From the NCBI GenBank assembly GCA_963712595.1, contig CAVQIM010000005.1, forward strand, positions 25,251 to 89,250: a stretch of 64,000 nucleotides of DNA, read 5' to 3'. Shown here piece by piece: positions 47,759 to 56,786 of the stretch. Positions within the stretch are counted from its first letter, which is position 1; every line of letters begins with the position of its first letter. A program made the position numbers and the translations under genes. The DNA comes from VRUE01 sp963712595 (lineage in GTDB: Bacteria; Actinomycetota; Thermoleophilia; Solirubrobacterales; 70-9). The notes under the pieces are model-generated. The model did no database searches. It was not told the origin of the DNA and saw only the letters and a program-made list of their open reading frames with translations.

Positions 47759-48418
47759 TTGGCCGCAAAGAGCAAGACCAAGACGAAACGTAAGAGCAAG
47801 TCCGGTGTCGACCAGAAGCTGGTCAAGGCGCTTGCTCATCCTCTGCGGGTCGAGATCCTGGCGATCCTCAACGAGAGGATGGCCAGCCCCAACGAACTCT
47901 CCAAGGAGCTGGAGGAGGGCCTCAGCCAGGTCAGCTACCACGTCAAAGTCCTCAAGGACTTCGAATGCATCGAGATGGTCAAGACTGAGCCACGGCGTGG
48001 CGCTGTCGAGCACTACTACCGCGCAACGTCGCGTGCGTTCCTCGCCGATCGCGAATGGGAGAAGCTCCCCGATTCGCTGAAGCCTGGTGTGAGCTCGTCC
48101 GTCCTGAAACTGATCCTCGAGGACGTAATCGGTGCGATCAACGGGGGCACCTTCAACTCCCGTGACGACGTTCACATGAGCTGGACTCCGGGTGTGGTCG
48201 ACGAGCAGGGCTGGAATGAAACGGTCGATCTCGTCAACGAGGCCCTCGAGGGGGTCATCGCCGTCCACACCGCCAGCGCCAAGCGCCTCGCGAAGTCCGG
48301 TGAGGAGGGCATTCCGGTGACGGCGGTCCTGATGAACTTCGAAGGGTTGGCGCCCGGATCGAAGTCGTCGCAGAAAGGCAAGAAGGGCAAGGCGAAAAGG
48401 ACTGCGAAGAAGGCCTGA
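47759..48418 (+). CDS. ArsR-like winged-helix regulator
   Basis: A 219-residue protein. TTG start at 47759 after GGAGGAG. A lysine-rich N-terminal tail (SKTKTKRKSKSG) precedes the winged helix LVKALAHPLRVEILAILNER, ASPNELSKELEEGLSQVSYH, VKVLKDFECIEMVKTEPRRG. The C-terminal half (~100 residues, WTPGVVDEQGWNETVDLVNE) is a ligand or dimerisation domain, and the protein ends in another lysine-rich tail (KGKKGKAKRTAKKA). Regulators of this layout are, as I recall, repeated many times in Thermoleophilia genomes; the ligand is not known. No metal-binding cysteines are seen. Confidence 0.85.
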   Translation: MAAKSKTKTKRKSKSGVDQKLVKALAHPLRVEILAILNERMASPNELSKELEEGLSQVSYHVKVLKDFECIEMVKTEPRRGAVEHYYRATSRAFLADREWEKLPDSLKPGVSSSVLKLILEDVIGAINGGTFNSRDDVHMSWTPGVVDEQGWNETVDLVNEALEGVIAVHTASAKRLAKSGEEGIPVTAVLMNFEGLAPGSKSSQKGKKGKAKRTAKKA

Positions 48419-48467
48419 CGCCTCAGCGGGGCAAATTGGCCAAAGTCCCTAGGCTTCTCGCCCAGCG

Positions 48468-49100
48468 ATGGGCGTGAAGCGCAGTACAGCTGTCAGCGGA
48501 AGGCGGCACGGCGGGAGCCGTGCCGCCCTCGTTTTCGTTGCGATCCTCGGCCTCCTCGTTGCTGGCTGCGGCCGGAGCGGCCACGTGGCCGCGGCCGACA
48601 GCGAAAAGGCCGCTGACGCCGAGGTCATCAACGACTTGCTTGCGCGGGAGCTGACCGCCGTCGAGGCCTATACGCAGGGCATGGCGCTTCTGCGTGGTCC
48701 CTCGCTGGCTCTCGCGCGTCGGCTCCGCGGCCAAGACCAGGCGTATATCGACGCCCTGACCAAGTCGATCCGCGGTCTGGGAGGGAAAACCGACGCCGAA
48801 GCGGGTGAGCTCGAACCCCCGGGCCCACGCAGTCGGGCGGAGGCGCTCAGCCTCGCCTACGAAGAGGAAAACGCCGCCCTCGCCGGCGCCTTGGACGCTG
48901 CGCCCCGCCTGCAGACATCGGCCGCCCGTGCGCTTGCCGCGGCCCTCTCCGCCGGCCACGCGCAGCACCTGGTCCTCCTTCGCCAGGCGCTGGGTTCCGG
49001 CCCCATGGCGTCGGTCCCCGAGCCGTTCGAGCCGGGCGACCTTCCGCCTCCTGCGGCCGGTGAAAAGGGCCCTCCGGATGCGGCCGAAGGCGCCGATTGA
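48468..49100 (+). CDS. Lipoprotein with ferritin-like helical domain
   Basis: A 210-residue protein. Signal AALVFVAILGLLVAGCGRSG gives a lipid anchor at the cysteine. The mature part is helical: VINDLLARELTAVEAYTQGM with the Glu-x6-Tyr spacing, and a later helix ending in HAQHLVLLRQALGSG resemble ferritin-like folds (DUF4439-like). Whether metal is bound cannot be judged. A proline-rich tail ends the protein. The MMPL gene starts 35 bp later. Confidence 0.7.
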   Translation: MGVKRSTAVSGRRHGGSRAALVFVAILGLLVAGCGRSGHVAAADSEKAADAEVINDLLARELTAVEAYTQGMALLRGPSLALARRLRGQDQAYIDALTKSIRGLGGKTDAEAGELEPPGPRSRAEALSLAYEEENAALAGALDAAPRLQTSAARALAAALSAGHAQHLVLLRQALGSGPMASVPEPFEPGDLPPPAAGEKGPPDAAEGAD

Positions 49101-49134
49101 GCCGAGCGGCCGAGCGAAGGGGGATGATGCTCGC

Positions 49135-51336
49135 GTGACCGCTCCCCTCTATGCGATCGGCCGTTTCTGCTCGCGGCATCATTGGCCGACGATCGCCGTC
49201 TGGCTGGTGGCCGCGGTTGCCTTGGTCCTGATTGGCCAGGCCGGCGAAAGCAAGACCAACGACAACCTCACCCTGCCCGGTACCGACTCGACCGAAGCAA
49301 CCGAGCTGCTCGAAGACAAGCTGCCCGAACAGGCCTTCGGCAGCAACCCGCTGGTCTTTCAGGCCAAGGCCGGCGCCGACCTCACCGAACCCAGGTACGC
49401 CAGCGCGATCGAAGAGAGCGTCAAGCGCCTGGGTGCGCTCCACGACGTCAACTCGGCCGTCAGCCCGCTCAGCCCCCAGGGCGCACCCTTCCTCAGCAAG
49501 GACCGCTCGGTCGCCTACGTGCCGGTGGTGCTCAACACCGGCCCCGGCGAACTGACCGAACCGCAGGCCCTGGCGGTGCTAGATGCGGGCAAGCCGGCCG
49601 AAGAAGCGGGCCTCAAGGTCTCGGTCGGCGCCTACGTCGGGCAGCAGCTCTCCAAGCCCGACACCGGCGCCAGCGACGCGATCGGCATCGCCGCGGCGAT
49701 CGTGATCCTGCTCTTCGCCTTCGGTACGGCGACCGCGATGGTCCTGCCGATCTTCTCGGCAATCATCGGCCTTGCCTGCGCGCTCTCGCTCATCCGTCTA
49801 CTGGAGAACGTCGTCCAGGTGCCGAGCGTCGCCTCGACCCTGGCGACGATGATCGGCCTCGGCGTCGGCATCGACTACGCCCTCTTCATCGTCACCCGCC
49901 ACAAACTTCAGATGGCTGACGGCATGGAGCTGCGCGAGTCGATCGCCCGCGCCACCGCGACAGCCGGCGGTGCCGTCGTCTTCGCCGGCTTCACCGTCGT
50001 GATCGCGCTCTGCTCGCTCGCCTTCGCCGGGATCCCGCTGGTCAGCACGCTCGGCTTCACCGCGGCGATCGCGGTGGTGATCGCAGTCGCCGCCGCGACC
50101 ACGCTGCTGCCGGCGATGCTGGGTGCGCTGGGGCCGCGGATCAACTCGCTGCGGGTCCAGTTCGGCAAGACCCACCCCGACGACAGGGAGCCGCACGGCT
50201 GGACCAAATGGGCCGAAGGCGTCGCCAAGCGGCCTTGGCGCTCGGCGCTCGCCGCGCTGGCGATCCTCGTCGTCCTCGCCCTGCCGATCTTCCAGCTCGA
50301 GCTGGGCCAGAACGACATCAGCGCCCTGCCCAAGTCGACCACCGCGCGCCAGGCATACGACGGGTTGACCACGGGCTTCGGGCCCGGCGTCAACGGGCCG
50401 CTGCTGATCGCCTCGGAATTCGAAAGCCCGGGTGAAGCGAAAAAGGTGCTGCCGCTGCTGGAGAAGCAGATCGACGGGGCTGCCGACGTGGCCCAGGTTT
50501 CCGAACCGACCCTGGACGAGGCGGGGACGGCGGCGGTCTTCACCGTCATCTCCGACTCGGCGCCCTGGGCGGACGAGACCGTCAGCCTGGTCGAAAACCT
50601 GCGCGACGAAGTCATCCCCGAAGCGCTGACGGGCAGCGCCGCCACCTCCTACGTCGGCGGCCAGACCGCCGGCTACATCGATCTCGCCACCCAGATCGCC
50701 GACAAGCTGCCGCTGATGATCGCAATCGTCGTCGGCCTCAGCTTCATCGTCCTGCTGCTCGCCTTCCGCTCGCTGCTGGTGCCGTTGAAGGCGGCGGCGA
50801 TGAACCTGCTCTCCGTCGCAGCCGCCTACGGCGTGGTGACGGCGGTCTTCCAGCTCGGCTGGGGCTCCTCGCTGATCGGCCTCGATCACGCGATCCCGAT
50901 CGTCAGCTTCGTGCCGCTGCTGATGTTCGCGATCCTCTTCGGCCTCTCGATGGACTACGAGGTCTTCCTGCTGACGCAGATGCGCGAGCACTACCGCCAG
51001 CACGGCAAGGCCGACCGCGCCGTGGTCGAAGGCTTGGCGAACACCGGCCGCGTGATCACCTCGGCGGCGGCGATCATGGTCTGCGTCTTCACCAGCTTCG
51101 TCCTCAACGGCAATCCCCTGGTGAAGGAGTTCGGCGTCGGCCTGGCGGTGGCGATCGCGATCGACTCGACCCTGGTCCGCTGCCTGCTGGTGCCGGCGAT
51201 CATGGTCCTGCTGGGCAAGCGAGCCTGGTGGCTGCCGAACTGGCTCGATCGCCTCGTTCCCCACGTCAGCATCGAGGGCGAGGAATTCTTCGCCGCCCAG
51301 GATGCCGCCGTCGCCGCCGCGGAGGAGCGAAACTGA
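49135..51336 (+). CDS. MMPL/RND-superfamily transporter
   Basis: A 733-residue transporter with GTG at 49135. Two repeats each have one helix, an outer domain, then five to six helices. First-repeat motif GLGVGIDYALFIVTRHKLQM and second-repeat ILFGLSMDYEVFLLTQMREH carry the conserved Asp-Tyr pairs of proton relay. MMPL proteins export lipids or hydrophobic compounds. The upstream frame overlapping the lipoprotein gene is not used. pgsA starts 4 bp after the stop. Confidence 0.93.
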   Translation: MTAPLYAIGRFCSRHHWPTIAVWLVAAVALVLIGQAGESKTNDNLTLPGTDSTEATELLEDKLPEQAFGSNPLVFQAKAGADLTEPRYASAIEESVKRLGALHDVNSAVSPLSPQGAPFLSKDRSVAYVPVVLNTGPGELTEPQALAVLDAGKPAEEAGLKVSVGAYVGQQLSKPDTGASDAIGIAAAIVILLFAFGTATAMVLPIFSAIIGLACALSLIRLLENVVQVPSVASTLATMIGLGVGIDYALFIVTRHKLQMADGMELRESIARATATAGGAVVFAGFTVVIALCSLAFAGIPLVSTLGFTAAIAVVIAVAAATTLLPAMLGALGPRINSLRVQFGKTHPDDREPHGWTKWAEGVAKRPWRSALAALAILVVLALPIFQLELGQNDISALPKSTTARQAYDGLTTGFGPGVNGPLLIASEFESPGEAKKVLPLLEKQIDGAADVAQVSEPTLDEAGTAAVFTVISDSAPWADETVSLVENLRDEVIPEALTGSAATSYVGGQTAGYIDLATQIADKLPLMIAIVVGLSFIVLLLAFRSLLVPLKAAAMNLLSVAAAYGVVTAVFQLGWGSSLIGLDHAIPIVSFVPLLMFAILFGLSMDYEVFLLTQMREHYRQHGKADRAVVEGLANTGRVITSAAAIMVCVFTSFVLNGNPLVKEFGVGLAVAIAIDSTLVRCLLVPAIMVLLGKRAWWLPNWLDRLVPHVSIEGEEFFAAQDAAVAAAEERN

Positions 51337-51340
51337 GCGT

Positions 51341-51910
51341 GTGTTCCCGCTCAACCTGCCCAATGCGCTGACCCTGCTGCGCATCCTCGCGGTGCCGGTC
51401 GTCGTCGTCGCCCTGCTCGGCGAGACGCCAAACGGGGACACGCTCGCCGCCGCCGTCTTCGCCCTCGCCGCGGCCACCGATGGCCTCGACGGCTACTTCG
51501 CCCGTTCGCGCAACTCGATCACCACTTTCGGCAAGCTGATGGACCCGATTGCCGACAAGCTGCTGATCGTCGCCGCCCTGGTCTCGCTGGTCTCGCTCGA
51601 CCGGCTCGAAGCATGGGTGGCGATGGTGATCATCGCCCGCGAGTTCGCGGTCACCGTGATGCGGGCGGTCGCCGCCGAGCGCGGTGTCGTGATCTCCGCC
51701 AGCTGGCTCGGCAAGGTGAAGACGGTGCTGCAGATCGCCGCCGTGATCGCCCTGATCGCCACCAACCCGGCGCCGACCTGGGTCGACGCCCTCGTCTACC
51801 TCGCCGTCGCCGCCACCGTGATCAGCGGCGCCGACTACTTCTTCGGCCTGCGCCGCCGGATCGAGGAAGAGCGCGAAGCGCGGGCGGCGCCGAAAACCAG
51901 GCCCAGCTAG
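51341..51910 (+). CDS. pgsA: CDP-diacylglycerol-glycerol-3-phosphate 3-phosphatidyltransferase
   Basis: Membrane enzyme of phosphatidylglycerol synthesis; 189 residues. The CDP-alcohol phosphotransferase motif is ATDGLDGYFARSRNSITTFG with KLMDPIADKLL, giving D-G-x2-A-R..G..D..D. About five helices. GTG at 51341 gives the family start FPLNLPNALTLLRILAVPVV. Probably in one transcript with the MMPL gene. Related CDP-alcohol transferases for other head groups cannot be fully excluded. Confidence 0.9.
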   Translation: MFPLNLPNALTLLRILAVPVVVVALLGETPNGDTLAAAVFALAAATDGLDGYFARSRNSITTFGKLMDPIADKLLIVAALVSLVSLDRLEAWVAMVIIAREFAVTVMRAVAAERGVVISASWLGKVKTVLQIAAVIALIATNPAPTWVDALVYLAVAATVISGADYFFGLRRRIEEEREARAAPKTRPS

Positions 51911-52068
51911 ACAGTGGATCTCTCGGCCCTGTCAGTAGGGGATGGGGAGGCTCCTCTCTCGACACGATTCCAAGAGACAAGCTTTCGAAGCGTCAGCGAG
52001 AAGCCAAAGCTGAAAAAGCTTCAAGCGAAGCCGCCGCTTTTGAAGGGCCATCCCGCCCCGCCCCGCCG
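51911..52068. other. Structured gap between convergent pgsA and folE2
   Basis: A 158-bp stretch with several overlapping AAGC/GCTT stems (for example GCTT-TCG-AAGC near 51980 and GAAGC..GCTTC nearby) and GGATGG..CCATCC flanks. No gene seen. Its likely role is to end both transcripts; I could not settle one structure. Confidence 0.4.
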
Positions 52069-53076
52069 CTAAGCGCTTGGTGCCTCGAGCCACTCGCGCA
52101 TGGTCGTGTGGCGCGACTGGTGCTCGCCCGAGTCGAGCTCGTGGCGGAGGTCGCCGAGGGTGCCGTAGCGCTCGGCGACGACGTTGTGGCGGTGGATCGT
52201 CTCCAGGTTCTCCTGGCGGGCCATGACGAAGGCCTCGGCCGGCAGGTCGGGGTAGCCCTCGACCACGGCGCGGACCATCTCCCGCACGCAGTCCTCGACG
52301 AAGCGCGGCTGTTCGTGGGCCTTGGCGACGACGGCGAGCTCGTCGGGGCGCTTCATCAACTCGTAGATCTCTGAGCTCATCGAGCTCTCGACGAGGCGCA
52401 GCAGCTCCGGCGCGTCGATCCAGGCCTCGCCGCCCTCGGGGCAGCCGATGTAGAGGGTGCCGATGCCGCGTTGATTGTGGGTGGCTACCGGCACCGCCTC
52501 GATCGCGCGCTCGACCTGCTCGGGGTCGAAGCCGTTGGCGGCGAGTCGTTCGCGCCCCAGCTCGGCGACCATCTCCTGGGCGCAGGGACAGGCGGTCATG
52601 CCCTGGGCCTGCACGCCGGTCAGCGTCCGCGTTCCCCGCTCGGAGGCGACCGCGGTGCCGAACAGCCCGTAGATCTCCTGGGTCGAGTGCCCGGTCGCCG
52701 GCGTCTTCACGGTCTCCGGGTAGCGCGCGTTGACCGAGACCTCGGCGCGGCGGCCGTCCTGGCGCTCGCGCACGCGCTGGGCGATGTGGGCGGCGAGGAC
52801 CTCCGCCTTGAAGGCCTCGCCCAGCACGACCTCGTCGATCGCCTCTCCGACGATCTCCTCGAAGCGGGACATATGGACCCCGGCCTGGCGAGGCTCGAGG
52901 TCGACGAAGCACTCGAAGTTGGCGTGGTAGAGGTTCTCGGTGCCGTCGGCCTTGACCCGGATCACCTTCTCGACCCCGGTGACGCCGACGCGCGAGAGGC
53001 TGACCTGGGTCGCCGGCACCGAGGCCTGCACGTCGGGTGCGGAAAGCGAGGGTGTAAGGGTGGTGTGGACCTCCAC
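52069..53076 (-). CDS. folE2: GTP cyclohydrolase FolE2 (type IB)
   Basis: Metal-flexible, zinc-independent GTP cyclohydrolase that starts folate synthesis; 335 residues. Features: SRVGVTGVEKVIRVKADG, ANFECFVDLEPRQAGVHMSR, the active-site GMTACPCAQEMV with the catalytic cysteine, and ATHNQRGIGTLYIGCPEGG. ATG at 53076. This isozyme often serves when zinc is short. It stands alone, divergent from the sigma-factor gene by 153 bp. Confidence 0.95.
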   Translation of the reverse strand: MEVHTTLTPSLSAPDVQASVPATQVSLSRVGVTGVEKVIRVKADGTENLYHANFECFVDLEPRQAGVHMSRFEEIVGEAIDEVVLGEAFKAEVLAAHIAQRVRERQDGRRAEVSVNARYPETVKTPATGHSTQEIYGLFGTAVASERGTRTLTGVQAQGMTACPCAQEMVAELGRERLAANGFDPEQVERAIEAVPVATHNQRGIGTLYIGCPEGGEAWIDAPELLRLVESSMSSEIYELMKRPDELAVVAKAHEQPRFVEDCVREMVRAVVEGYPDLPAEAFVMARQENLETIHRHNVVAERYGTLGDLRHELDSGEHQSRHTTMREWLEAPSA

Positions 53077-53147
53077 GGCTTATGAAGAGTAAGCAACCGG
53101 GCTCGCCGACCGCCGCCAGCCGCACCGAACGAGCGTTTTCTTCTGCC

Positions 53148-53153
53148 TATACT
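53148..53153 (+). promoter_or_regulatory. Candidate -10 box of the sigma-factor gene
   Basis: TATACT at 53148-53153 in the divergent folE2/rpoD gap, 77 bp before the TTG start. No good -35 partner was found at the expected distance. Confidence 0.3.
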
Positions 53154-53229
53154 TCGGCGGGGTCGGAGCGTTGGGGTCGGCCCCCCGGGTCAGGGGGATC
53201 CGCAGCACCGGAGGAGTGAGATCGAGCCG

Positions 53230-54354
53230 TTGGAGACGGTCCCGCAGGGACTGGATCAGGATTCGAGTGGTCAGGCGTTTGCGGAGCCGGAGGAGCTGCG
53301 CGGTCTGATTGCGCTGGGCCGCGAGCGGGGTTACCTCACCTTCGAGCAGATCGCGGCCACGCTGGAGGAGGTCGAGGTCACCAAGGAGCAGATCGCCGGC
53401 CTGCACGCTCACCTGGTCGAGCAGGGCGTCGAAGTGCTTGCCGAGGACGGCGTCAGCGCCTACAAGGAACAGCGCGAAGAAGCGACCAACGGCGCGGCGA
53501 AGAAAGCCGAGCTGGACCTCACCGTCGAGCCGAGCCTCGACTCGCTGCGGCTCTACCTGCGCTCGATCGGCCAGGTCGAGCTGCTCACCGCGGCGCAGGA
53601 GGTGGAACTGGCGAAGCGGATCGAGCGCGGCGACATGCTCGCCAAGCGCCAGATGGTCGAGGCCAACCTGCGGTTGGTGGTCTCGATCGCCAAGGGCTAT
53701 CTGGGGCGCGGGCTCAGCTTCCTCGACCTGATCCAGGAGGGCTCGCTGGGGTTGATCCGGGCGGTGGAGAAGTTCGACTACCGGCGCGGCTACAAGTTCT
53801 CCACCTACGCGACCTGGTGGATCCGCCAGGCGGTGACGCGGGCGATCGCCGACAAGGCGCGGACGATCCGCATCCCGGTCCACATGGTCGAGAAGCTGAA
53901 TCGGGTGGGCCACGTCGAGCGCCAGCTCGTGCAGTCGCTCGGCCGCGAGCCCGAGCCGGCCGAGATCGCCGCCGAGCTGCGCTGGCCCTTGGCGGAAGTT
54001 CGCGACATCCTCCGCGTCGCCCAGCTGCCGGTCTCGCTGGAGAAGCCGGTGGGCGACGAGGACGAATCCGAGCTGGGCGACTTCGTCGCCGACGACGAAG
54101 TGGCGGAGCCCTTCGAGGAGGCGAGCGAACATCTGCAGCGCGAGGGGGTGCGCAAGGCACTGGACGCGCTGCCCGAGCGCGAGCGCCAGGTGATCGAGCT
54201 GCGCTACGGGCTCTCCGGCCTCGATCCGCTGACGCTCGAGGAGGTCGGCCGCACCTTCGGCGTCACCCGCGAGCGGATTCGCCAGATCGAGACCAACACG
54301 CTGAAGAAGCTGCGCGCCCTGCCCGAGGCGCAGATGCTGCGCGAAGCCAGCTAG
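53230..54354 (+). CDS. rpoD: RNA polymerase principal sigma factor (sigma-70, RpoD/SigA type)
   Basis: A 374-residue sigma factor. Region 1.1-like N-terminus (LRGLIALGRERGYLTFEQIA), then 1.2 LRLYLRSIGQVELLTAAQEV, 2.1-2.4 as NLRLVVSIAKGYLGRGLSFL and YKFSTYATWWIRQAVTRAIA, 3.0 IRIPVHMVEKLNRV, and 4.2 GVTRERIRQIETNTLKKLR. The start TTG at 53230 is 13 bp from GGAGGAG, longer than ideal. It is the housekeeping type by its domain set, but a second RpoD-like factor elsewhere cannot be excluded. It meets the convergent F420 gene with a 2-bp gap. Confidence 0.93.
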   Translation: METVPQGLDQDSSGQAFAEPEELRGLIALGRERGYLTFEQIAATLEEVEVTKEQIAGLHAHLVEQGVEVLAEDGVSAYKEQREEATNGAAKKAELDLTVEPSLDSLRLYLRSIGQVELLTAAQEVELAKRIERGDMLAKRQMVEANLRLVVSIAKGYLGRGLSFLDLIQEGSLGLIRAVEKFDYRRGYKFSTYATWWIRQAVTRAIADKARTIRIPVHMVEKLNRVGHVERQLVQSLGREPEPAEIAAELRWPLAEVRDILRVAQLPVSLEKPVGDEDESELGDFVADDEVAEPFEEASEHLQREGVRKALDALPERERQVIELRYGLSGLDPLTLEEVGRTFGVTRERIRQIETNTLKKLRALPEAQMLREAS

Positions 54355-54356
54355 GC

Positions 54357-54815
54357 CTAGCGCGGCTCGAGCACGAAGATCGAGATCTCCCGCCTGAGCT
54401 TCTTCTCGTAGTCCTCGAAGCCGGCGAACTGCTCGACGTGCTTGTCCCACAGCTCGGCCCGCTCCTCGCCCTCGGCAACGCGCGCCCTCACAGCCTGGCG
54501 TTTGCGCCCAACCTCCACCTCGGCCTCGGGGTTCGCCTGCAGATTGAGCGACCAGGCCGGGATGCGGGCGTTGCCGGCGTTGGTGTTGATCAGGACCAGC
54601 CGCCCGCCGTCGGCGAGGTAGACGATCGGGGCGGTCCGGGGCTCGCCCGACTTGCGCCCGGTGGTGGTCAGCAAGAGCACGGGCGCCCTCCCCACCCTGC
54701 CACCGATCCGCCCGCCTGAGAGCCGGTACAGGGGGATGTTCAGCTTGCCGGTCCAGCGCAGCCCCCGGGCGCCTAGCGACATCGAGATCCGCGAGTAGAA
54801 GCGATCGTCTGGCAC
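54357..54815 (-). CDS. F420-dependent nitroreductase-like protein (DDN family)
   Basis: A 152-residue split-barrel protein. LLLTTTGRKSGEPRTAPIVY is the deazaflavin-binding signature of the DDN/AclJ family, followed by LINTNAGNARIPAWSLNLQA. Such proteins use reduced coenzyme F420, which fits an actinobacterium. The substrate is not known. ATG at 54815, divergent from the SnoaL-like gene. Confidence 0.9.
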   Translation of the reverse strand: MPDDRFYSRISMSLGARGLRWTGKLNIPLYRLSGGRIGGRVGRAPVLLLTTTGRKSGEPRTAPIVYLADGGRLVLINTNAGNARIPAWSLNLQANPEAEVEVGRKRQAVRARVAEGEERAELWDKHVEQFAGFEDYEKKLRREISIFVLEPR

Positions 54816-54849
54816 GGCGCGAGTATCCCAGGCGTAGAGTTACGAGGCG

Positions 54850-55224
54850 ATGCCAGATCCGCATCCCTTCCGCCGCGCCGCCGAGGCCAAGGACCTCGAG
54901 CTGCTGACCGAGACCTTGCGCGAGGACGTCGAGCTGCACAGCCCGGTCCTCTTCCGCGGCTTCGAGGGCCGTGAGGTCGTCATCCAGGTCATCACCCACG
55001 TCGCCGCCACGCTCGAGGGCCTCACCTACACCGACGAGCTAGTCGAGGGCAACACGGTCGCCCTGCGCTTCAAGGCCCGCGTCGGCGATCGCGAGCTGGA
55101 GGGCATCGACTTCCTCGAGCTGGACGACGATGGCCGCGTGGCCGTCCTCACCGTCTTCATGCGCCCGATGTCGGCCCTGACCGCCTTCAACGAGCGGATG
55201 ATGGAGCGGCTGGGAGTGGGATAG
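54850..55224 (+). CDS. SnoaL/NTF2-like protein
   Basis: A 124-residue cone-fold protein: FRRAAEAKDLELLTETLRED then VELHSPVLFRGFEGREVVIQ and the closing GRVAVLTVFMRPMSAL pattern match the NTF2-like superfamily of small polyketide cyclases, isomerases and binding proteins. No catalytic residues can be fixed. ATG at 54850. Confidence 0.75.
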   Translation: MPDPHPFRRAAEAKDLELLTETLREDVELHSPVLFRGFEGREVVIQVITHVAATLEGLTYTDELVEGNTVALRFKARVGDRELEGIDFLELDDDGRVAVLTVFMRPMSALTAFNERMMERLGVG

Positions 55225-55256
55225 GGCAGGTTCCCTAGAATCTCCCGGCATCACTT

Positions 55257-55338
55257 GGGGGAGTGTCCGAGTGGTTAAAGGAGATGCGCTGTAAACGCAT
55301 TGGCTCTGCCTACGCAGGTTCGAATCCTGCCTCCCCCA
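55257..55338 (+). tRNA. tRNA-Tyr (GUA anticodon)
   Basis: An 82-nt class II tRNA. Acceptor GGGGGAG pairs with CTCCCCC; anticodon stem ATGCG/CGCAT encloses CTGTAAA with anticodon GTA; a long variable arm (TTGGCTCTGCCTACG region) and the T-loop GTTCGAATCC are seen. Discriminator A; CCA not encoded. Confidence 0.95.
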
Positions 55339-55356
55339 CTGTCGTGTAAGGCCAGG

Positions 55357-55944
55357 TCATTTGGCCGGGAAGTACTTCGGGAACGGGTCCGAAGGCCGGT
55401 TCCCGGTGGTGCTCGCGCTGCCCAGTTTTTCTATGGCGACACAGATCGCGGTGACGGTCATCGTGTTGCTGGAAGAGGACCATGAGAGGCCGGTGGCCGT
55501 CCATCCGGTCCGCGACCCGCTGGGGCCGCTGTCGTTGATGAAGGCCCCCTCCTCGTTGTTGACGGTCGCCCCACCGCCGATGACATAGGTGTTTGGGGGG
55601 CAGTCAGCGGTAGCGCTGGTCATGCTGTAGCTAGAAAGCGGCGTCGTAATCGCCTGATAATGCACGTTGGCCAGGCTCGCGGCGCTGATCTGGGTGAGCG
55701 TTCGCTGATCGATCTGGCTGCCCGTCAAGGAGCCCGCCTTGACCTGGCGACCGGTCAGCGTCTTCAGCTTGATCTGGTTGGAGGTGATCGTCCGCGGTTT
55801 TATCCGGTTGCCCGGCAGCGACCTCACCTTGATCTGCTCGCCGCTGATCTTCCCTGCGGCATAGACGGAACCGCCGAGCGCCACGAAGAGCGCCAGGCAG
55901 GCAACCACGTTGGAAAAGGACAGCATTTTCCCGATCCGGACCAA
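55357..55944 (-). CDS. Exported protein with ten-residue repeats
   Basis: A 195-residue protein. An N-terminal helix (FSNVVACLALFVALGGSVYA) is a signal or anchor. Then come five ten-residue units of the form xSGEQIKVRS, LPGNRIKPRT, ITSNQIKLKT, LTGRQVKAGS, LTGSQIDQRT; each ends in Ser/Thr and has Q/R-[IV]-K in the middle, probably a beta-solenoid or stalk. The C-terminal ~100 residues form a compact domain (CPPNTYVIGGGATV). This type is frequent in Thermoleophilia; function unknown. ATG at 55944. Confidence 0.8.
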   Translation of the reverse strand: MVRIGKMLSFSNVVACLALFVALGGSVYAAGKISGEQIKVRSLPGNRIKPRTITSNQIKLKTLTGRQVKAGSLTGSQIDQRTLTQISAASLANVHYQAITTPLSSYSMTSATADCPPNTYVIGGGATVNNEEGAFINDSGPSGSRTGWTATGLSWSSSSNTMTVTAICVAIEKLGSASTTGNRPSDPFPKYFPAK

Positions 55945-56054
55945 GACCAGTCTCCTCTCTGTGATGACGAAACTGAAACCTAGTCCATACCGAATTAGAA
56001 CCCTTCTTTGCCTTCATCCCTTCAAGTAAGGGACTGATACGAGATGATCCGGTC

Positions 56055-56786
56055 ATGACTAACGATCTCAGCGGCCGTGTCATCGCGATCGCCGGCGTTG
56101 CCGGTGGCCTTGGGCCGATCGTGGCGGAGCGGCTCGCCGACGCCGGGGCGACGATCGCTGGAACGGACGTCTCCCAGGAGCGGATCGATGCGGTTGGGGC
56201 TGGGCTCGAGCTGCCGGACGAGCGCTGGGACGGGCGGGCGGTGGACCTGCTCGACGAGGCGGCGGCACGGGACTGGTGCGGGGCGCTGCTCGGGCGCTTC
56301 GGGCGGGTCGACGGGCTGTTGCACCTGGTCGGGGGATGGCGCGGGGGAGAGCCGTTGCACGAGGCGCCCCTCGCCGACTGGGATTTCCTCCACGACCTGC
56401 TGATCCGCACGGTCCAGCACACGACCCGTGCCTTCCACGACGCGCTGCTCGGCAGCGACCACGGCCGCTTCGTCCTCGTCTCCTCCAAGCAGGCGCAGGC
56501 CCCGTCGAACACGAACGCCGCCTACGCCGCGGCCAAGGCAGCCGCCGAGGCCTGGACCCTCGCCCTCGCCGACGGCTTCGAAGGCAGCGCGGCCACCGCC
56601 AACGTGATCGTCGTCGACGCGATCCTCACGCAGCGGATGCGCGAAGAGAGCCCCGGCGAGGATTTCCCCACCTTCACCCCCACCTTCACCCCCGCCGAGC
56701 ACATCGGAGAGGCGATCGCATTCCTCTGCTCAGATGCGGGGGAGAAGATGAACGGTCAGCGCCTCGCGCTTACGATGAGGGGATGA
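56055..56786 (+). CDS. Short-chain dehydrogenase/reductase
   Basis: A 243-residue Rossmann-fold oxidoreductase: VIAIAGVAGGLGPIVAERLA (cofactor glycine motif), DGLLHLVGGWRGGEPL, VLVSSKQAQAPSNTN, and AAYAAAKAAAEAWTLAL with the catalytic Tyr-Lys. ATG at 56055. The MerR gene starts within its stop (ATGA), so they are one operon. Substrate unknown. Confidence 0.9.
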   Translation: MTNDLSGRVIAIAGVAGGLGPIVAERLADAGATIAGTDVSQERIDAVGAGLELPDERWDGRAVDLLDEAAARDWCGALLGRFGRVDGLLHLVGGWRGGEPLHEAPLADWDFLHDLLIRTVQHTTRAFHDALLGSDHGRFVLVSSKQAQAPSNTNAAYAAAKAAAEAWTLALADGFEGSAATANVIVVDAILTQRMREESPGEDFPTFTPTFTPAEHIGEAIAFLCSDAGEKMNGQRLALTMRG

